Shown here piece after piece: positions 17,243-26,264 of a stretch of DNA of 64,000 nt (position 1 is the first letter of the stretch; the number at the start of each line of letters is the position of its first letter). The position numbers were made by a program, and so were the translations under genes. The DNA lies in contig NZ_CP051131.1 of NCBI RefSeq assembly GCF_013378075.1, positions 1 through 64,000 on the forward strand. The letters are read 5' to 3'. The notes beneath the pieces are model-generated. The model was not told the DNA's origin and did no database searches. It saw only the letters and a program-made list of their open reading frames with translations. This DNA comes from Parasphingopyxis algicola (lineage in GTDB: Bacteria; Pseudomonadota; Alphaproteobacteria; Sphingomonadales; Sphingomonadaceae).

Positions 17243-17272
17243 GCGATATTCCAGGCGAGCAGGACAGGCCGG

Positions 17273-18694
17273 TTGAACGCGATATTCGACCCGGGACGGA
17301 ATTGCTGGCGGGTTGAAAATGCCAGCCGCGCGGCGGTTCTCGTCGATGGCGAGAATTATTTCCGTGCCGTCCGGCGGTCGATGGCCGAAGCGAAGGACCG
17401 GATCATTCTCGTCGGCTGGGACTTCGATGCCCGGATCGAGATGCACGACACACGGGGCGAGCCTGAAGGCCCGCTCGAAATCGGCAAGTTCATCGACTGG
17501 CTGGTCAGCCGGAATCCGGACCTGCACGTCTATATCCTCCGCTGGGACACCGGCGCGATCAAAGCGCTGTTCCGCGGCCGGACGCTCTTCACGATAATGC
17601 GCTGGTTCTTCCATCCGCGGATCCATCTGAAGCTGGACGCCATGCATCCGGCCGGGGCCGCGAACCATCACAAGATCGTCGTCATCGATAGCGATACCGC
17701 CTTTTGCGGCGGCATCGATCTCACCGAAAATCGCTGGGACACGCGCACGCACGAGGAGGATCAGCCCTATCGCTGCCAGCCCGGCGACGAGGATTCCGGG
17801 CCATGGCACGATGCATCGATGATCGTGCAGGGGGATATCGCGTCGGCGCTCGCAGATTTCGCCGTCGATCGCTGGGACATCGCCGGCGGAAAGCCGGTCC
17901 ACGCGTCGTCAAGCCGCCACGACTGCTGGCCTTCATATCTGGAGCCGGACTTCTCCGGCGTCGACGTCGCGATCGCGCGGACCCGGCCCGAGGTCGACGA
18001 TCTCGAACAGGTTGCCGAGGTCGAAGAACTCTATCTCGACATGATCGCGAGCGCGCGCGACACGATTTACGCCGAAAGCCAGTATTTCGCCTCGCGGAAA
18101 CTGGCGATCGCGATCCAGAAGAAACTGGCGGAGGAGGACGGGCCTGAAATCGTCATCGTCAATCCGGTCAGCGCCGAGGGCTGGCTCGAATCGGAGATGA
18201 TGGACACGACCCGCGCGCGGCTGATCAAGGCGCTCCAGGATCGCGACATTCACGACCGGCTGCGATTCTACCATCCGGTCAACGAAGCGGGTTCGGCCAT
18301 CTATGTGCACGCCAAGATATTGATCATCGACGATCGCATGATCCGGATCGGCTCCTCGAACCTGAACAACCGCTCATTCGGGTTCGATACCGAATGCGAT
18401 CTCGCAATCGATGCGGGCGCGGAAGACGATTTCGCGGCGCGCCGGACAATCGCGGGAATCCGGAACGGCCTGCTCGCCGAGCATCTCGACACGCCGGTCG
18501 GGCAGATCGACAGGCGGATGAAGGAGACCGGGTCCCTGATCCAGACGATCCAGCTGTCGCGAAAGTCCGGGCGGACGTTCCGCGACTATCAGTTCCCCGA
18601 TCTCAACGCGCTGGAAGACTGGTTCGGCGAGCATGACGTCTTCAACCCCGAACGGCCGGACGACGAGTTTGCGAAGCTGGATCTGCCCCGATAG
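17273..18694 (+). CDS. Phospholipase D-family protein (two HKD motifs)
   Basis: A 473-residue PLD-superfamily enzyme with both half-sites: H132-x-K134-x4-D139 in NHHKIVVIDSD and H346-x-K348-x4-D353 in VHAKILIIDDRMIRIGSSNLNNRS. The order and length fit bacterial PLDs that hydrolyse or transfer phosphatidyl groups (cardiolipin-synthase-like) but there is no N-terminal membrane anchor, so a cytosolic phospholipase D is more likely. It starts with TTG 30 bp after ilvE. Confidence 0.9.
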   Translation: MNAIFDPGRNCWRVENASRAAVLVDGENYFRAVRRSMAEAKDRIILVGWDFDARIEMHDTRGEPEGPLEIGKFIDWLVSRNPDLHVYILRWDTGAIKALFRGRTLFTIMRWFFHPRIHLKLDAMHPAGAANHHKIVVIDSDTAFCGGIDLTENRWDTRTHEEDQPYRCQPGDEDSGPWHDASMIVQGDIASALADFAVDRWDIAGGKPVHASSSRHDCWPSYLEPDFSGVDVAIARTRPEVDDLEQVAEVEELYLDMIASARDTIYAESQYFASRKLAIAIQKKLAEEDGPEIVIVNPVSAEGWLESEMMDTTRARLIKALQDRDIHDRLRFYHPVNEAGSAIYVHAKILIIDDRMIRIGSSNLNNRSFGFDTECDLAIDAGAEDDFAARRTIAGIRNGLLAEHLDTPVGQIDRRMKETGSLIQTIQLSRKSGRTFRDYQFPDLNALEDWFGEHDVFNPERPDDEFAKLDLPR

Positions 18695-18888
18695 GCTGGA
18701 CGGTAAGGGCTTCGGGAAATCTCTATTCCGACCACCGGATCGCCGATTTCGCTTTCAAAATAGGAAATGGTTTGAAACACTGAAACTCGCACGGTGCGGG
18801 TTCGCCGATCGCCGCGCTATCCCCGAGGGCGCCGTCGCCCCGCCGCGCTGCGCGATGTAGGAAATTAAATTGCGTTTGCGGGCAACGC

Positions 18889-18968
18889 TGTGTGTGTACT
18901 TTGTAAACTTTGCCGGATGCGGGCCCGGCGGAGCGCCCGACGCGTGTCAACCGGTGTCAACCGGCGTG
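18889..18968. repeat. Paired tandem short motifs, copy 1
   Basis: Read on the minus strand, two copies of GTTGACACCG-like decamers lie next to each other (18944-18964), and about 35 bp further a 9-mer pair AAAGTTTAC-AAAGTACAC occurs (18894-18911). The same two motifs, with the 9-mers as AAAGTTCAC twice, recur at 44897-45035. This site lies between the convergent ends of the phospholipase and epimerase genes. No coding potential was seen in 18695-18980. Confidence 0.65.
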
Positions 18969-18980
18969 CCGCGGGGAGCG

Positions 18981-19979
18981 CTAACCGGACCGGTTGCCGT
19001 GATAGGTGCGGTACCAGTCGACGAATTTGGGAATTCCGACATCGATCGGGGTCGAGGGTTCGAAGCCGAGATCGCGCTGGATTGCGCTGATATCGGCGGC
19101 GGTGGCGGGCACGTCGCCGGGCTGGATCGGCTGGAGGTCGCGTTCGGCCTTCTTGCCGAGCGCATCTTCGAGCACGTCGATCATATGGCTGAGCTCTTCG
19201 GACTTGTTGTTGCCGATATTGTAGAGCGCGTGGGGCTTGGTGCTGCCGCCGGCTTTCTCTTCGCCGTCGTCAGCGGGCGGATTGTCGAGCGCCGCGATCA
19301 CGCCGGTCACGATATCTTCGATATAGGTGAAGTCGCGGCGCATCTTGCCGTAGTTGAACACCGGGATCGGTTCGCCGGCGAGGATTTTCTTGGTGAAGAT
19401 CCACATCGCCATGTCGGGTCGGCCCCACGGACCATAGACGGTGAAGAAGCGCAGCCCGGTCATCGGCAGGCGATACAGATGGGCGTAGGTTTCGCTCATC
19501 AGCTCGTCGGATTTCTTGGTCGCCGCATAGAGCGATACGGGCTGGTCGACCCGGTCCTCGACCCGGAACGGGAAGCTCTCATTGCCGCCATAGACGGACG
19601 AGGAGGAGGCATAGACCATATGCGCAGTCTGCCGGTCCCGCGCGATCTCCATCAGGTTCAGATGGCCCATGATATTGGCCTCGATATAGGCGCGCGGATG
19701 GGTGAGACTGTAGCGGACGCCGGCTTGAGCGCCCAAGTGAACGATCCGATCGAACTCCTTGTCGGACAACGCTTTCTCGAGCGCAGCATGGTCGGCGAAA
19801 TCGACTTTCTCGAAGGCGAATTCGGGGCTGTCGAGCGTCGCGAGCCGGTCTTCCTTGAGCTGTACGGAATAGTAATCGTTCAGATTGTCGATACCGATGA
19901 CCCGCTCGCCGCGGGCCAGCAGCCGCCGGCAAAGATGCATGCCGATAAAGCCTGCGGCGCCGGTGACGAGAACGGTCAT
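18981..19979 (-). CDS. NAD-dependent epimerase, UDP-glucuronate 4-epimerase-like
   Basis: A 332-residue extended SDR. The glycine motif GAAGFIGMH is at residues 7-15, an NAD-ribose acidic residue lies in GIDNLNDYY, the catalytic Thr/Ser and Tyr-x3-Lys are SSSSVYG and YAATKK, and the substrate segment is RFFTVYGPWGRPDMA. The DNLNDYY and RPDMA patterns are typical of enzymes acting on UDP-glucuronate for capsule or exopolysaccharide precursors. No polysaccharide cluster is adjacent. Confidence 0.88.
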   Translation of the reverse strand: MTVLVTGAAGFIGMHLCRRLLARGERVIGIDNLNDYYSVQLKEDRLATLDSPEFAFEKVDFADHAALEKALSDKEFDRIVHLGAQAGVRYSLTHPRAYIEANIMGHLNLMEIARDRQTAHMVYASSSSVYGGNESFPFRVEDRVDQPVSLYAATKKSDELMSETYAHLYRLPMTGLRFFTVYGPWGRPDMAMWIFTKKILAGEPIPVFNYGKMRRDFTYIEDIVTGVIAALDNPPADDGEEKAGGSTKPHALYNIGNNKSEELSHMIDVLEDALGKKAERDLQPIQPGDVPATAADISAIQRDLGFEPSTPIDVGIPKFVDWYRTYHGNRSG

Positions 19980-20087
19980 TTCTATCTCCCTGTATCGCCG
20001 GACGCCTTAGCTTTGCGGGCAGCGTCTGGCCAGCCGGAAGAAGGGGTTCCGTTCGCCGGAAGGGCCGCTATATAGGCGCGCGGCTGC

Positions 20088-20162
20088 TGGGGCGTGGCCA
20101 AGTGGTAAGGCAGCGGCTTTTGGTGCCGCCATTCGCAGGTTCGATCCCTGCCGCCCCAGCCA
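20088..20162 (+). tRNA. tRNA-Gln (TTG anticodon)
   Basis: 75 nt with a 7-bp acceptor stem (TGGGGCG / CGCCCCA), anticodon loop TTTTGGT (anticodon TTG), T-arm GGTTCGATCC, discriminator G and an encoded CCA end. A TATATA box about 20 bp upstream may be part of its promoter. Confidence 0.97.
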
Positions 20163-20237
20163 GCCGGTATCCCTGTAACCTTGATTGGCGGCGCACCGTA
20201 GTTATCTCTTGCCTATCGAGCGCAAGGGAGAATCGCG

Positions 20238-20777
20238 ATGGCCATGGAAGAAGCGACGCTGGCCGGCGGCTGTTTTTGGTGCACCGAGGCGGTCTATAAC
20301 GATGTGGTCGGCGTCACCCATGTCGAGAGCGGCTATACCGGCGGCGAGACCGCGAACCCCGATTATCGCTCGGTCTGCGCCGGCGGCACGGGTCATGCCG
20401 AGGCGGTTCGCCTGACCTATGACAGCGACGTGATCAGCTATGCCGATCTGCTCGATATCTTCTTCCACATCCACGACCCGACCCAGCTCAATCGCCAGGG
20501 CAACGATATCGGCACCCAGTATCGTTCGGCGATCTTCCCGCATTCGGAAGAGCAGGAGGCGCTCGCGAAGGAAGCGATCGAGCGCGCGGCCGAGGAATGG
20601 GACGACGCGGTCGTCACGACGATCGAGCCGCTTGAGGAATGGTACAAGGCCGAGGATTATCACCAGGACTATTTCGAGCGGGAAGGCAGCCGCAATCCCT
20701 ATTGCATGGCGGTCGTCGCCCCGAAGCTGCAGAAATTCCGCAAGAGCTATCAGCAGCGGCTGAAGGCGAACGCCTAG
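20238..20777 (+). CDS. msrA: Peptide-methionine (S)-S-oxide reductase MsrA
   Basis: Repairs methionine-S-sulfoxide in proteins using thioredoxin. 179 residues; the catalytic GGCFWCTEAVY has the nucleophilic Cys near residue 12, followed by GYTGGETANPDYRSVCAGGTGHAEAVR and the FFHIHDPTQLNRQGNDIGTQYRS signature. It has one further cysteine near the C-terminus (NPYCMAVV), a candidate resolving residue. The start is supported by AAGGGAG upstream. Confidence 0.97.
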   Translation: MAMEEATLAGGCFWCTEAVYNDVVGVTHVESGYTGGETANPDYRSVCAGGTGHAEAVRLTYDSDVISYADLLDIFFHIHDPTQLNRQGNDIGTQYRSAIFPHSEEQEALAKEAIERAAEEWDDAVVTTIEPLEEWYKAEDYHQDYFEREGSRNPYCMAVVAPKLQKFRKSYQQRLKANA

Positions 20778-20786
20778 ATCCCGGCT

Positions 20787-21752
20787 TTAACGGTCGGCCG
20801 CGGCCCGCCGCAGCCGGTCGTTGATCGCGATGCCGAGCCCGGTTTCGGGAATTGGCGCTACCGAAATCCGCGCGGCGTCACTCGCCTCGGCTTCGTGCAG
20901 CGCGTCGAACAGCCGGGCGGCGGCTTCGATCAGATCGCCGGACGCGCTCAGCGTTGCGTCGCCGGCCACATTTCCGAAACCGATAAGCCATTCGCCCGGT
21001 TTGCCGTGCGCCGCCTCGAGGCGGACCGGTTTCGTCGGGGCATAATGGCTGGCCATCTGTCCCGGCGCTTCGATAGCGTCCGATGCGTCGAGAGAAACAG
21101 GCAGGCCCGTCGCGGCTTCGATCATGTCCCGGTCGATCGGGCCGGGACGCAACAGTCGGACAGGCGCAGCCGCCGGAGCCACTATTGACGATTCGAGGCC
21201 GTGGCCGGTCGGGCCGGCGTCGACGATCAGGCCGATCTTCCCCTTCAGGCTCGCAAGGACATGATCCGCGCGGGTCGGGCTGATCCGCCCGCTGGCATTG
21301 GCCGAGGGTGCGGCCAGTGGCCGGTTCGTTGCGCGAAGCAGGCCTTGCATCGCGGGATGGGCGGGGATCCGGATGGCGATCGTATCGAGGCCGGCGGCAA
21401 CGATGGCGGCAACCGGGCTGTCGGGCCTTTGGGGCAAGACCAGCGTCAACGGGCCCGGCCAGAACGTGGCCGCGAGCTTCTCGGCCGCCGGGTTGAAGGT
21501 TGCGATCGCCCGGGCCGCGTCGATCGTGGGGACGTGGACGATGAGGGGGTTGAACGAGGGGCGGCCTTTCGCGGCGTAGATGCCCGCCACGGCCTCGCCA
21601 TTGGTCGCATCGGCGGCAAGTCCGTAGACGGTTTCGGTTGGCACGGCGACGCATTCGCCCGCGAGGATCCGGCGCGCGGCCTCCGCGATCGTCGCCTCGT
21701 CGAACGGTTTGACGACCGTCTGCATCGAAGGATTTGGCGTCTCCATCGGCAC
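20787..21752 (-). CDS. L-threonylcarbamoyladenylate synthase (Sua5 type)
   Basis: Makes threonylcarbamoyl-AMP from Thr, bicarbonate and ATP for tRNA t6A37 modification. The YrdC domain (about 20-205) has PTETVYGLAADATN, AAKGRPSFNPLIVHV, FWPGPLTLVLP, TIAIRIPAHP and PLAAPSANASGRISPTRADHV. A C-terminal Sua5 domain (about 225-321) makes it the longer Sua5 form and not the short TsaC. The start could also be the ATG of MQTVVKPF about 24 bp in. It diverges from the acyl-CoA dehydrogenase with a 44-bp gap. Confidence 0.94.
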   Translation of the reverse strand: MPMETPNPSMQTVVKPFDEATIAEAARRILAGECVAVPTETVYGLAADATNGEAVAGIYAAKGRPSFNPLIVHVPTIDAARAIATFNPAAEKLAATFWPGPLTLVLPQRPDSPVAAIVAAGLDTIAIRIPAHPAMQGLLRATNRPLAAPSANASGRISPTRADHVLASLKGKIGLIVDAGPTGHGLESSIVAPAAAPVRLLRPGPIDRDMIEAATGLPVSLDASDAIEAPGQMASHYAPTKPVRLEAAHGKPGEWLIGFGNVAGDATLSASGDLIEAAARLFDALHEAEASDAARISVAPIPETGLGIAINDRLRRAAADR

Positions 21753-21796
21753 GGGCTATAGGCCGCGCAGATTCTCCGCAAGACCAGGATACCGAT

Positions 21797-23542
21797 ATGA
21801 GCTTCATGCCGCCCGTTACCGAACAACGCTTCGTGCTCGAGCATGTCGCCGGCATATCGCAGCTCGCGCAAAGCGACCGGTTCGCCGACGCTTCGGGCGA
21901 TATGGTCGATGCGATCCTGGAAGGGGCGGCGCAGCTTGCGGCCGGCGAATGGGCGCCGCTCAACCGGCTCGGCGATACCGAGGGCGCGACCCTTACCGAC
22001 AACGGCGTGATCATGCCCGACGGCTATGTCGAGGCCTATCGCGCCTATGTCGAGGGCGGCTGGGGCACGATCGCCGCGCCGGCGGAATTTGGCGGGCAGG
22101 GCATGCCCTTCTCGATGGCCGTTGCGATCATGGAGTCGCTGGGCGCTGCGAACATGGCGTTCGCGCTGTGTCCGATCCTCAGCGTCGGCTCGATCGAATC
22201 GCTCACGCATCATGGCAGCGAGGAGTTGCAGGCGGCCTATCTGCCCAAGCTATCGACCGGCGAGTGGACGGGCACGATGAACCTGACCGAACCGCAGGCC
22301 GGTTCGGATGTCGGCGCGCTCAAGACCAAGGCCGAACCCGCCGAAGACGGCAGCTGGCGGATCAAGGGCCAGAAAATCTACATCACCTTCGGCGAGCATG
22401 ACCTGGCCGGCAATATCGTCCATCTGGTGCTGGCGCGGACGCCCGGCGCGCCGGAAGGCACGAAGGGTATCTCGCTGTTTCTGGTGCCACGCTATCGGCT
22501 CGACGAGAATGGCGAGCCCGGCGAAGAGAATGACGTCCGCTGCGTTTCGCTCGAGCACAAGCTCGGGATCAACGCCTCGCCCACCTGTGTGATGTCGTAT
22601 GGCGACAATGACGATTGCCATGGCTGGCTGATCGGACCGGAGAATGGCGGGATGCGGGCGATGTTCACGATGATGAACAATGCCCGGCTCAATGTCGGCC
22701 TGCAGGGCGTCCAGATCGGCGAACGCGCAACGCAACAGGCGGTCGCGTTCGCGCGCGAGCGCGTCCAGTCGGCGCGCGCAGGCGGCAATTCCCGGGAGCC
22801 GGTTGCGATCATCGAGCATCCGGACGTGCGGCGCATGCTGCTGCGGATGAAGGCGGCGACGATGGCCGTCCGCGCCCTCGTCTATTACGCGGCGGGGCAG
22901 GTGGATGCCGCCACGCTCGGCGACGAAGAGGCGAAGGCGCGGTCCGAAGTGCTGACGCCGCTCGCCAAGGCCTATGGTACGGATATCGGCTGCGAAGTGG
23001 CGAGCCTCGGCGTGCAGGTCCATGGCGGGATGGGCTTTGTCGAGGAAACCGGCGCCGCGCAGCACTATCGCGACGCGCGGATCGCACCGATCTACGAGGG
23101 CACCAACGGCATTCAGGCGGCCGATCTGGTCGGGCGGAAACTCCGTCTCGCCGGCGGCGAAGCGATGGCCTCGCTGCTTGCGGATATCGCGAACGGGGCA
23201 GAAGCCGAACCGGCGCTGGCCGGCCTGGCCGGCGACTGCGAGGCGGTGGCGAACTGGCTGTCCTCGGGCGATGCCAGCGTCGATGACCAGCTGGCGGCCA
23301 GCTATCCGTTCCTGACGATGCTGTCGGTTGCGACCTGCGGCTGGCTGATGGCGCGTCAGCTTCGCGTCGCCCGGGCGCAACTCGATACGGGCGAGGGGGA
23401 TAGCGAATTTCTGAAGATGAAGATCGCGGCGGCGCGTTTCTATCTCGACCAGATGGTGCCGGAGGCGCGCGGGCTGAAGGCCGCGGCTACGGCCAAGGCC
23501 GATATTCTCTATTCAATCGCGGATGAGACTTTCGCGGCCTAG
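21797..23542 (+). CDS. Acyl-CoA dehydrogenase with C-terminal extension
   Basis: A 581-residue FAD-dependent flavoenzyme of the subgroup with an extra C-terminal domain. The substrate and flavin regions are MNLTEPQAGSDVGALKTKAE, IKGQKIYITFGEHD, LGINASPTCVM and the active-site-like segment HGGMGFVEETGAAQHYRDARIAPIYEGTNGIQAADLVGRK. The catalytic Glu would be in YEGTNG, typical for these longer paralogues. The start MSFMPPVTEQRF (21797) matches the family N-terminus. The next gene, a GntR regulator, lies convergently. Confidence 0.95.
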   Translation: MSFMPPVTEQRFVLEHVAGISQLAQSDRFADASGDMVDAILEGAAQLAAGEWAPLNRLGDTEGATLTDNGVIMPDGYVEAYRAYVEGGWGTIAAPAEFGGQGMPFSMAVAIMESLGAANMAFALCPILSVGSIESLTHHGSEELQAAYLPKLSTGEWTGTMNLTEPQAGSDVGALKTKAEPAEDGSWRIKGQKIYITFGEHDLAGNIVHLVLARTPGAPEGTKGISLFLVPRYRLDENGEPGEENDVRCVSLEHKLGINASPTCVMSYGDNDDCHGWLIGPENGGMRAMFTMMNNARLNVGLQGVQIGERATQQAVAFARERVQSARAGGNSREPVAIIEHPDVRRMLLRMKAATMAVRALVYYAAGQVDAATLGDEEAKARSEVLTPLAKAYGTDIGCEVASLGVQVHGGMGFVEETGAAQHYRDARIAPIYEGTNGIQAADLVGRKLRLAGGEAMASLLADIANGAEAEPALAGLAGDCEAVANWLSSGDASVDDQLAASYPFLTMLSVATCGWLMARQLRVARAQLDTGEGDSEFLKMKIAAARFYLDQMVPEARGLKAAATAKADILYSIADETFAA

Positions 23543-23552
23543 GACTGCGCGT

Positions 23553-23900
23553 TTAAGCGGTTTCGCGGTCGAGCAGTTCGGCCGTATCGAGGCCGAGCCG
23601 TTCGATATGGCGGACGATCCTCGGCCATTCTTCCTTGAGAAAGCTTTCGCGCTCGCGCGTCTTGAGCTTTTCCGATGCGCCATTGGCGACGAACATGCCG
23701 ACGCCGCGGCGAACGACGACTATCCCGTCGTCCTGAAACGTCTGATAGGCTTTCGCAACGGTTAGCGGGTTCGCGCCTTCCTCGGCCGCGAAGGCGCGGA
23801 CCGAAGGAAGCGGGTCGCCATCGCCATAGCGGCCGTCGAGAATGGCCGCGGCGATCTTCTCGCGCAGTTTGAGATAGACGGGCTGTTCTGCTTTGGACAT
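23553..23900 (-). CDS. GntR-family regulator, YtrA-like (short form)
   Basis: A 115-residue protein. The N-terminal winged helix has the GntR signature PVYLKLREKIAAAILDGRYGDGDPLPSVRAFAAEEGANPLTVAKAYQTFQDDGIVVVRRGVGMFV. The C-terminal domain is only about 40 residues, which is the YtrA subfamily layout (two helices for dimerisation, no ligand domain). Such genes often sit in front of ABC-transporter genes, but none is here. The start MSKAEQPVYLK is at 23900, eight bases from a palindromic site that may be its own operator. Confidence 0.88.
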   Translation of the reverse strand: MSKAEQPVYLKLREKIAAAILDGRYGDGDPLPSVRAFAAEEGANPLTVAKAYQTFQDDGIVVVRRGVGMFVANGASEKLKTRERESFLKEEWPRIVRHIERLGLDTAELLDRETA

Positions 23901-23908
23901 CGCGATAT

Positions 23909-23924
23909 AGTGTAGTAAAACACT
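23909..23924. promoter_or_regulatory. Palindromic site upstream of the GntR gene
   Basis: A perfect 5-bp inverted repeat AGTGT-AGTAAA-ACACT sits just upstream of the regulator's start codon. GntR/YtrA-type regulators usually bind short AC/GT dyads in their own promoters, so this is a candidate autoregulatory operator. Inference from position and symmetry only. Confidence 0.5.
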
Positions 23925-23966
23925 GCGTCGCGTCAAGGGGGCGTTGCGAATAAATTCGATCAGTTG

Positions 23967-24548
23967 CTATTCAGCGCCCCACTCTCTCACCACCGCGTCA
24001 TAGTCCGGGCGCGGCCGTTCCTTGAGATCGGCGCCGGCGGTACCGAGAAAGATGAACCCGGCGATTTTCTCCGGCGCCGCGCCGAAGGCGTCGCGCACCG
24101 CATCCGAATAGGCGGCCCATCCGGTCAGCCAGCCGCCGACATAGCCATGCGCATGGGCGGCCGCGAGCAGGTTGAAACAGGCGGCGCCCGTCGAAAGTTC
24201 CTGTTCCCAGAGCGGGATCTTGCGGGCCTCTCTCGGGCTGTGCAGCGCGACGATGAGCGTCGGAGCCTGATGAGCGAACTGCTCGATCGCCTCGATTTCG
24301 AGCTTGCCCGGCTGTTCGCGGTCGAGCCGGTATGCGGCGTGCAGAATTTCGGCGAAGCGTGTCCGCTGTGCCGTGTCGACGACGACGAAGCGCCAGGGCG
24401 CGAGCTTTCCGTGATCGGGAGTCCGCGTCGCGATTTCCAGCATGCGCCGCAATTCCGCCGTTTCCGGGCCGGGTTCGACCATGTCGCGCGGTCGGCTGGA
24501 GCGACGGGTGGCAAGGAAGTCGAGCGGCGTGGAGAGATCGTTGAACAT
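23967..24548 (-). CDS. Nitroreductase-family flavoprotein
   Basis: A 193-residue FMN-dependent oxidoreductase of the nitroreductase fold. Landmarks are LATRRSSRPRDMV near residues 12-24 (FMN phosphate-binding arginines), ATRTPDHGKLAPWRFVVV, GAACFNLLAAAHAHGYVGGWLTGWAAY and the final IAGFIFLGTAGADLKERPRPDYDAVVREW. It resembles the short YdjA-like group. The start MFNDLSTPLDFL was preferred to an ATG 18 bp upstream. Confidence 0.92.
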   Translation of the reverse strand: MFNDLSTPLDFLATRRSSRPRDMVEPGPETAELRRMLEIATRTPDHGKLAPWRFVVVDTAQRTRFAEILHAAYRLDREQPGKLEIEAIEQFAHQAPTLIVALHSPREARKIPLWEQELSTGAACFNLLAAAHAHGYVGGWLTGWAAYSDAVRDAFGAAPEKIAGFIFLGTAGADLKERPRPDYDAVVREWGAE

Positions 24549-24671
24549 GGCTGCCGCTCCTAGCATCCGCGGCTAATTCTGCCAGCCCCTTCACAGCGGG
24601 GATTTCGGCGCTAGTCTGCGCCGCCATAAAGGCCGGCCCAACCGGCCAGACATTTGGGGAGCCGAAGTATT

Positions 24672-26264
24672 ATGGCAAGCGCGTATCAAGAGAGTGGGGA
24701 TTCAAGGGGGACATTTCTGGGCCATCCGAAAGGCCTGTTCGTTCTATTCTTCGCGGAAATGTGGGAGCGGTTTTCCTATTACGGAATGCGCGCCCTGCTG
24801 ATTTTCTACCTCGTTCAGCACTGGATGTTTTCCGACGGCGAGGCGTCGGTCATCTATGGGGCCTATACGGCGCTCGTCTATATCACGCCGGTTGTCGGCG
24901 GTTATCTGGCCGATCGCTATCTGGGCCAGCGAAAAGCGGTGCTGTTCGGCGCCATCCTGCTCACCGTCGGGCATTTCCTCATGGCTTTCGAAGGCGATGG
25001 GGGACAGACCGATGCCACGATCAATATCTTCTGGGCCGCATTGGCCTTCATCATCGTCGGCTCGGGCTTCCTGAAGGCGAACATCTCGGTCATCGTCGGT
25101 CAGTTGTATCCGCGCACCGATGTCCGCCGCGATGGTGCCTACACCATCTTCTATATGGGCATTAACCTCGGCGCTGCCGCCGGGTCGATCATCGCCGGCT
25201 GGCTCGGCCAGACATATGGCTGGGCCTATGGCTTCGGTGCCGCGGGTTTCGGCATGCTGCTCGGACTGGTCGTCTTCGTCTGGGGCAAGCCGCTGTTGGT
25301 CGGTCGCGGTGAAGCGAAGGATCCCGAGGCGCTGAAGCGTCCCGTTGCTGGCATCAAGCTCGAATGGCTGCTCTATCTGATCGGCCTCGCGATGGTCGCC
25401 CTGTGCTGGTACATGGTGCAGAACCAGGCGCTGGTCGGCACGCTGCTCGGCATATTCGGTGCGATCCTGGTTCTCTACGTCCTGTTCACGGCGGTGACGA
25501 AACTGGAACCGCATGACCGCGACCGGATTTTCGCGGCGATGTTCCTCATCTTCGGATCGATCCTGTTCTGGGCGCTGTTCGAACAGGCGGGCTCGTCGCT
25601 CAACCTCTATACCGACCGCAGCGTCGACCGGAACATCTTCGGTGTCGAAGTGCCGGCGTCCGTCTTCCAGTCGATCAACGCGATCTACATCGTCCTGCTG
25701 GCGCCGCTCTTTGCGATGCTCTGGACGGGACTGGCGCGACGCAATCTGGAGCCGTCGACACCCGCGAAATTCGGGCTCGGTCTCATCCAGCTCGGTGCCG
25801 GTTTCCTGGTGCTCGTCGTCGGTGCGTCGATGGCCGGCGCGGGCAACCTGACGCCGGTGATCTTCATCTTCCTGATCTACCTGCTGCATACGACCGGCGA
25901 ACTCTGCCTGTCGCCGGTCGGCCTTTCGGCGATGAACCGCCTGGCGCCGTCGCATATGGCGTCGTTGATCATGGGCACATGGTTCTTCGCATCGGCGACC
26001 GGCAACTTCGCAGCCGGGTTGATCGCCGCGGCCGCCGGAGCCGAGGGCGCGGGACCCGAACGTGTCACCGAGGTATACTCGACGGTTGGCTGGACTGCGG
26101 TCGGCGTCGGCGTCGGCATGATTCTTATCTCGCCGCTGATCAAGAAGCTGATGCATCTCGATACGCTGAAGGATGACAGCATCGATGACGACATGCTCGG
26201 TCAGGCCGAACTTGGTGCACCCGATGCCGCCGGCATCAATACCAGCGGAGAAGTGCGGACGTGA
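24672..26264 (+). CDS. POT-family di/tripeptide:H+ symporter
   Basis: A 530-residue MFS transporter of the proton-dependent oligopeptide family. The first helix has the ExxERFSYYG motif (AEMWERFSYYGMRALLIFYLV) and later the POT signature GSGFLKANISVIVGQLYP with FYMGINLGAAAGSIIAGWLGQ. Twelve to fourteen hydrophobic helices are visible. It is the first gene of a four-gene unit; its stop overlaps the start of the first amidohydrolase. The linkage to exported hydrolases suggests uptake of short peptides released in the periplasm. Confidence 0.95.
   Translation: MASAYQESGDSRGTFLGHPKGLFVLFFAEMWERFSYYGMRALLIFYLVQHWMFSDGEASVIYGAYTALVYITPVVGGYLADRYLGQRKAVLFGAILLTVGHFLMAFEGDGGQTDATINIFWAALAFIIVGSGFLKANISVIVGQLYPRTDVRRDGAYTIFYMGINLGAAAGSIIAGWLGQTYGWAYGFGAAGFGMLLGLVVFVWGKPLLVGRGEAKDPEALKRPVAGIKLEWLLYLIGLAMVALCWYMVQNQALVGTLLGIFGAILVLYVLFTAVTKLEPHDRDRIFAAMFLIFGSILFWALFEQAGSSLNLYTDRSVDRNIFGVEVPASVFQSINAIYIVLLAPLFAMLWTGLARRNLEPSTPAKFGLGLIQLGAGFLVLVVGASMAGAGNLTPVIFIFLIYLLHTTGELCLSPVGLSAMNRLAPSHMASLIMGTWFFASATGNFAAGLIAAAAGAEGAGPERVTEVYSTVGWTAVGVGVGMILISPLIKKLMHLDTLKDDSIDDDMLGQAELGAPDAAGINTSGEVRT

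Noticed and set aside
15746-17902. Long minus-strand frame across marR, ilvE and phospholipase D
   Set aside because: Only the marR part has a different, well supported frame; the rest is a shadow of ilvE and the PLD gene.
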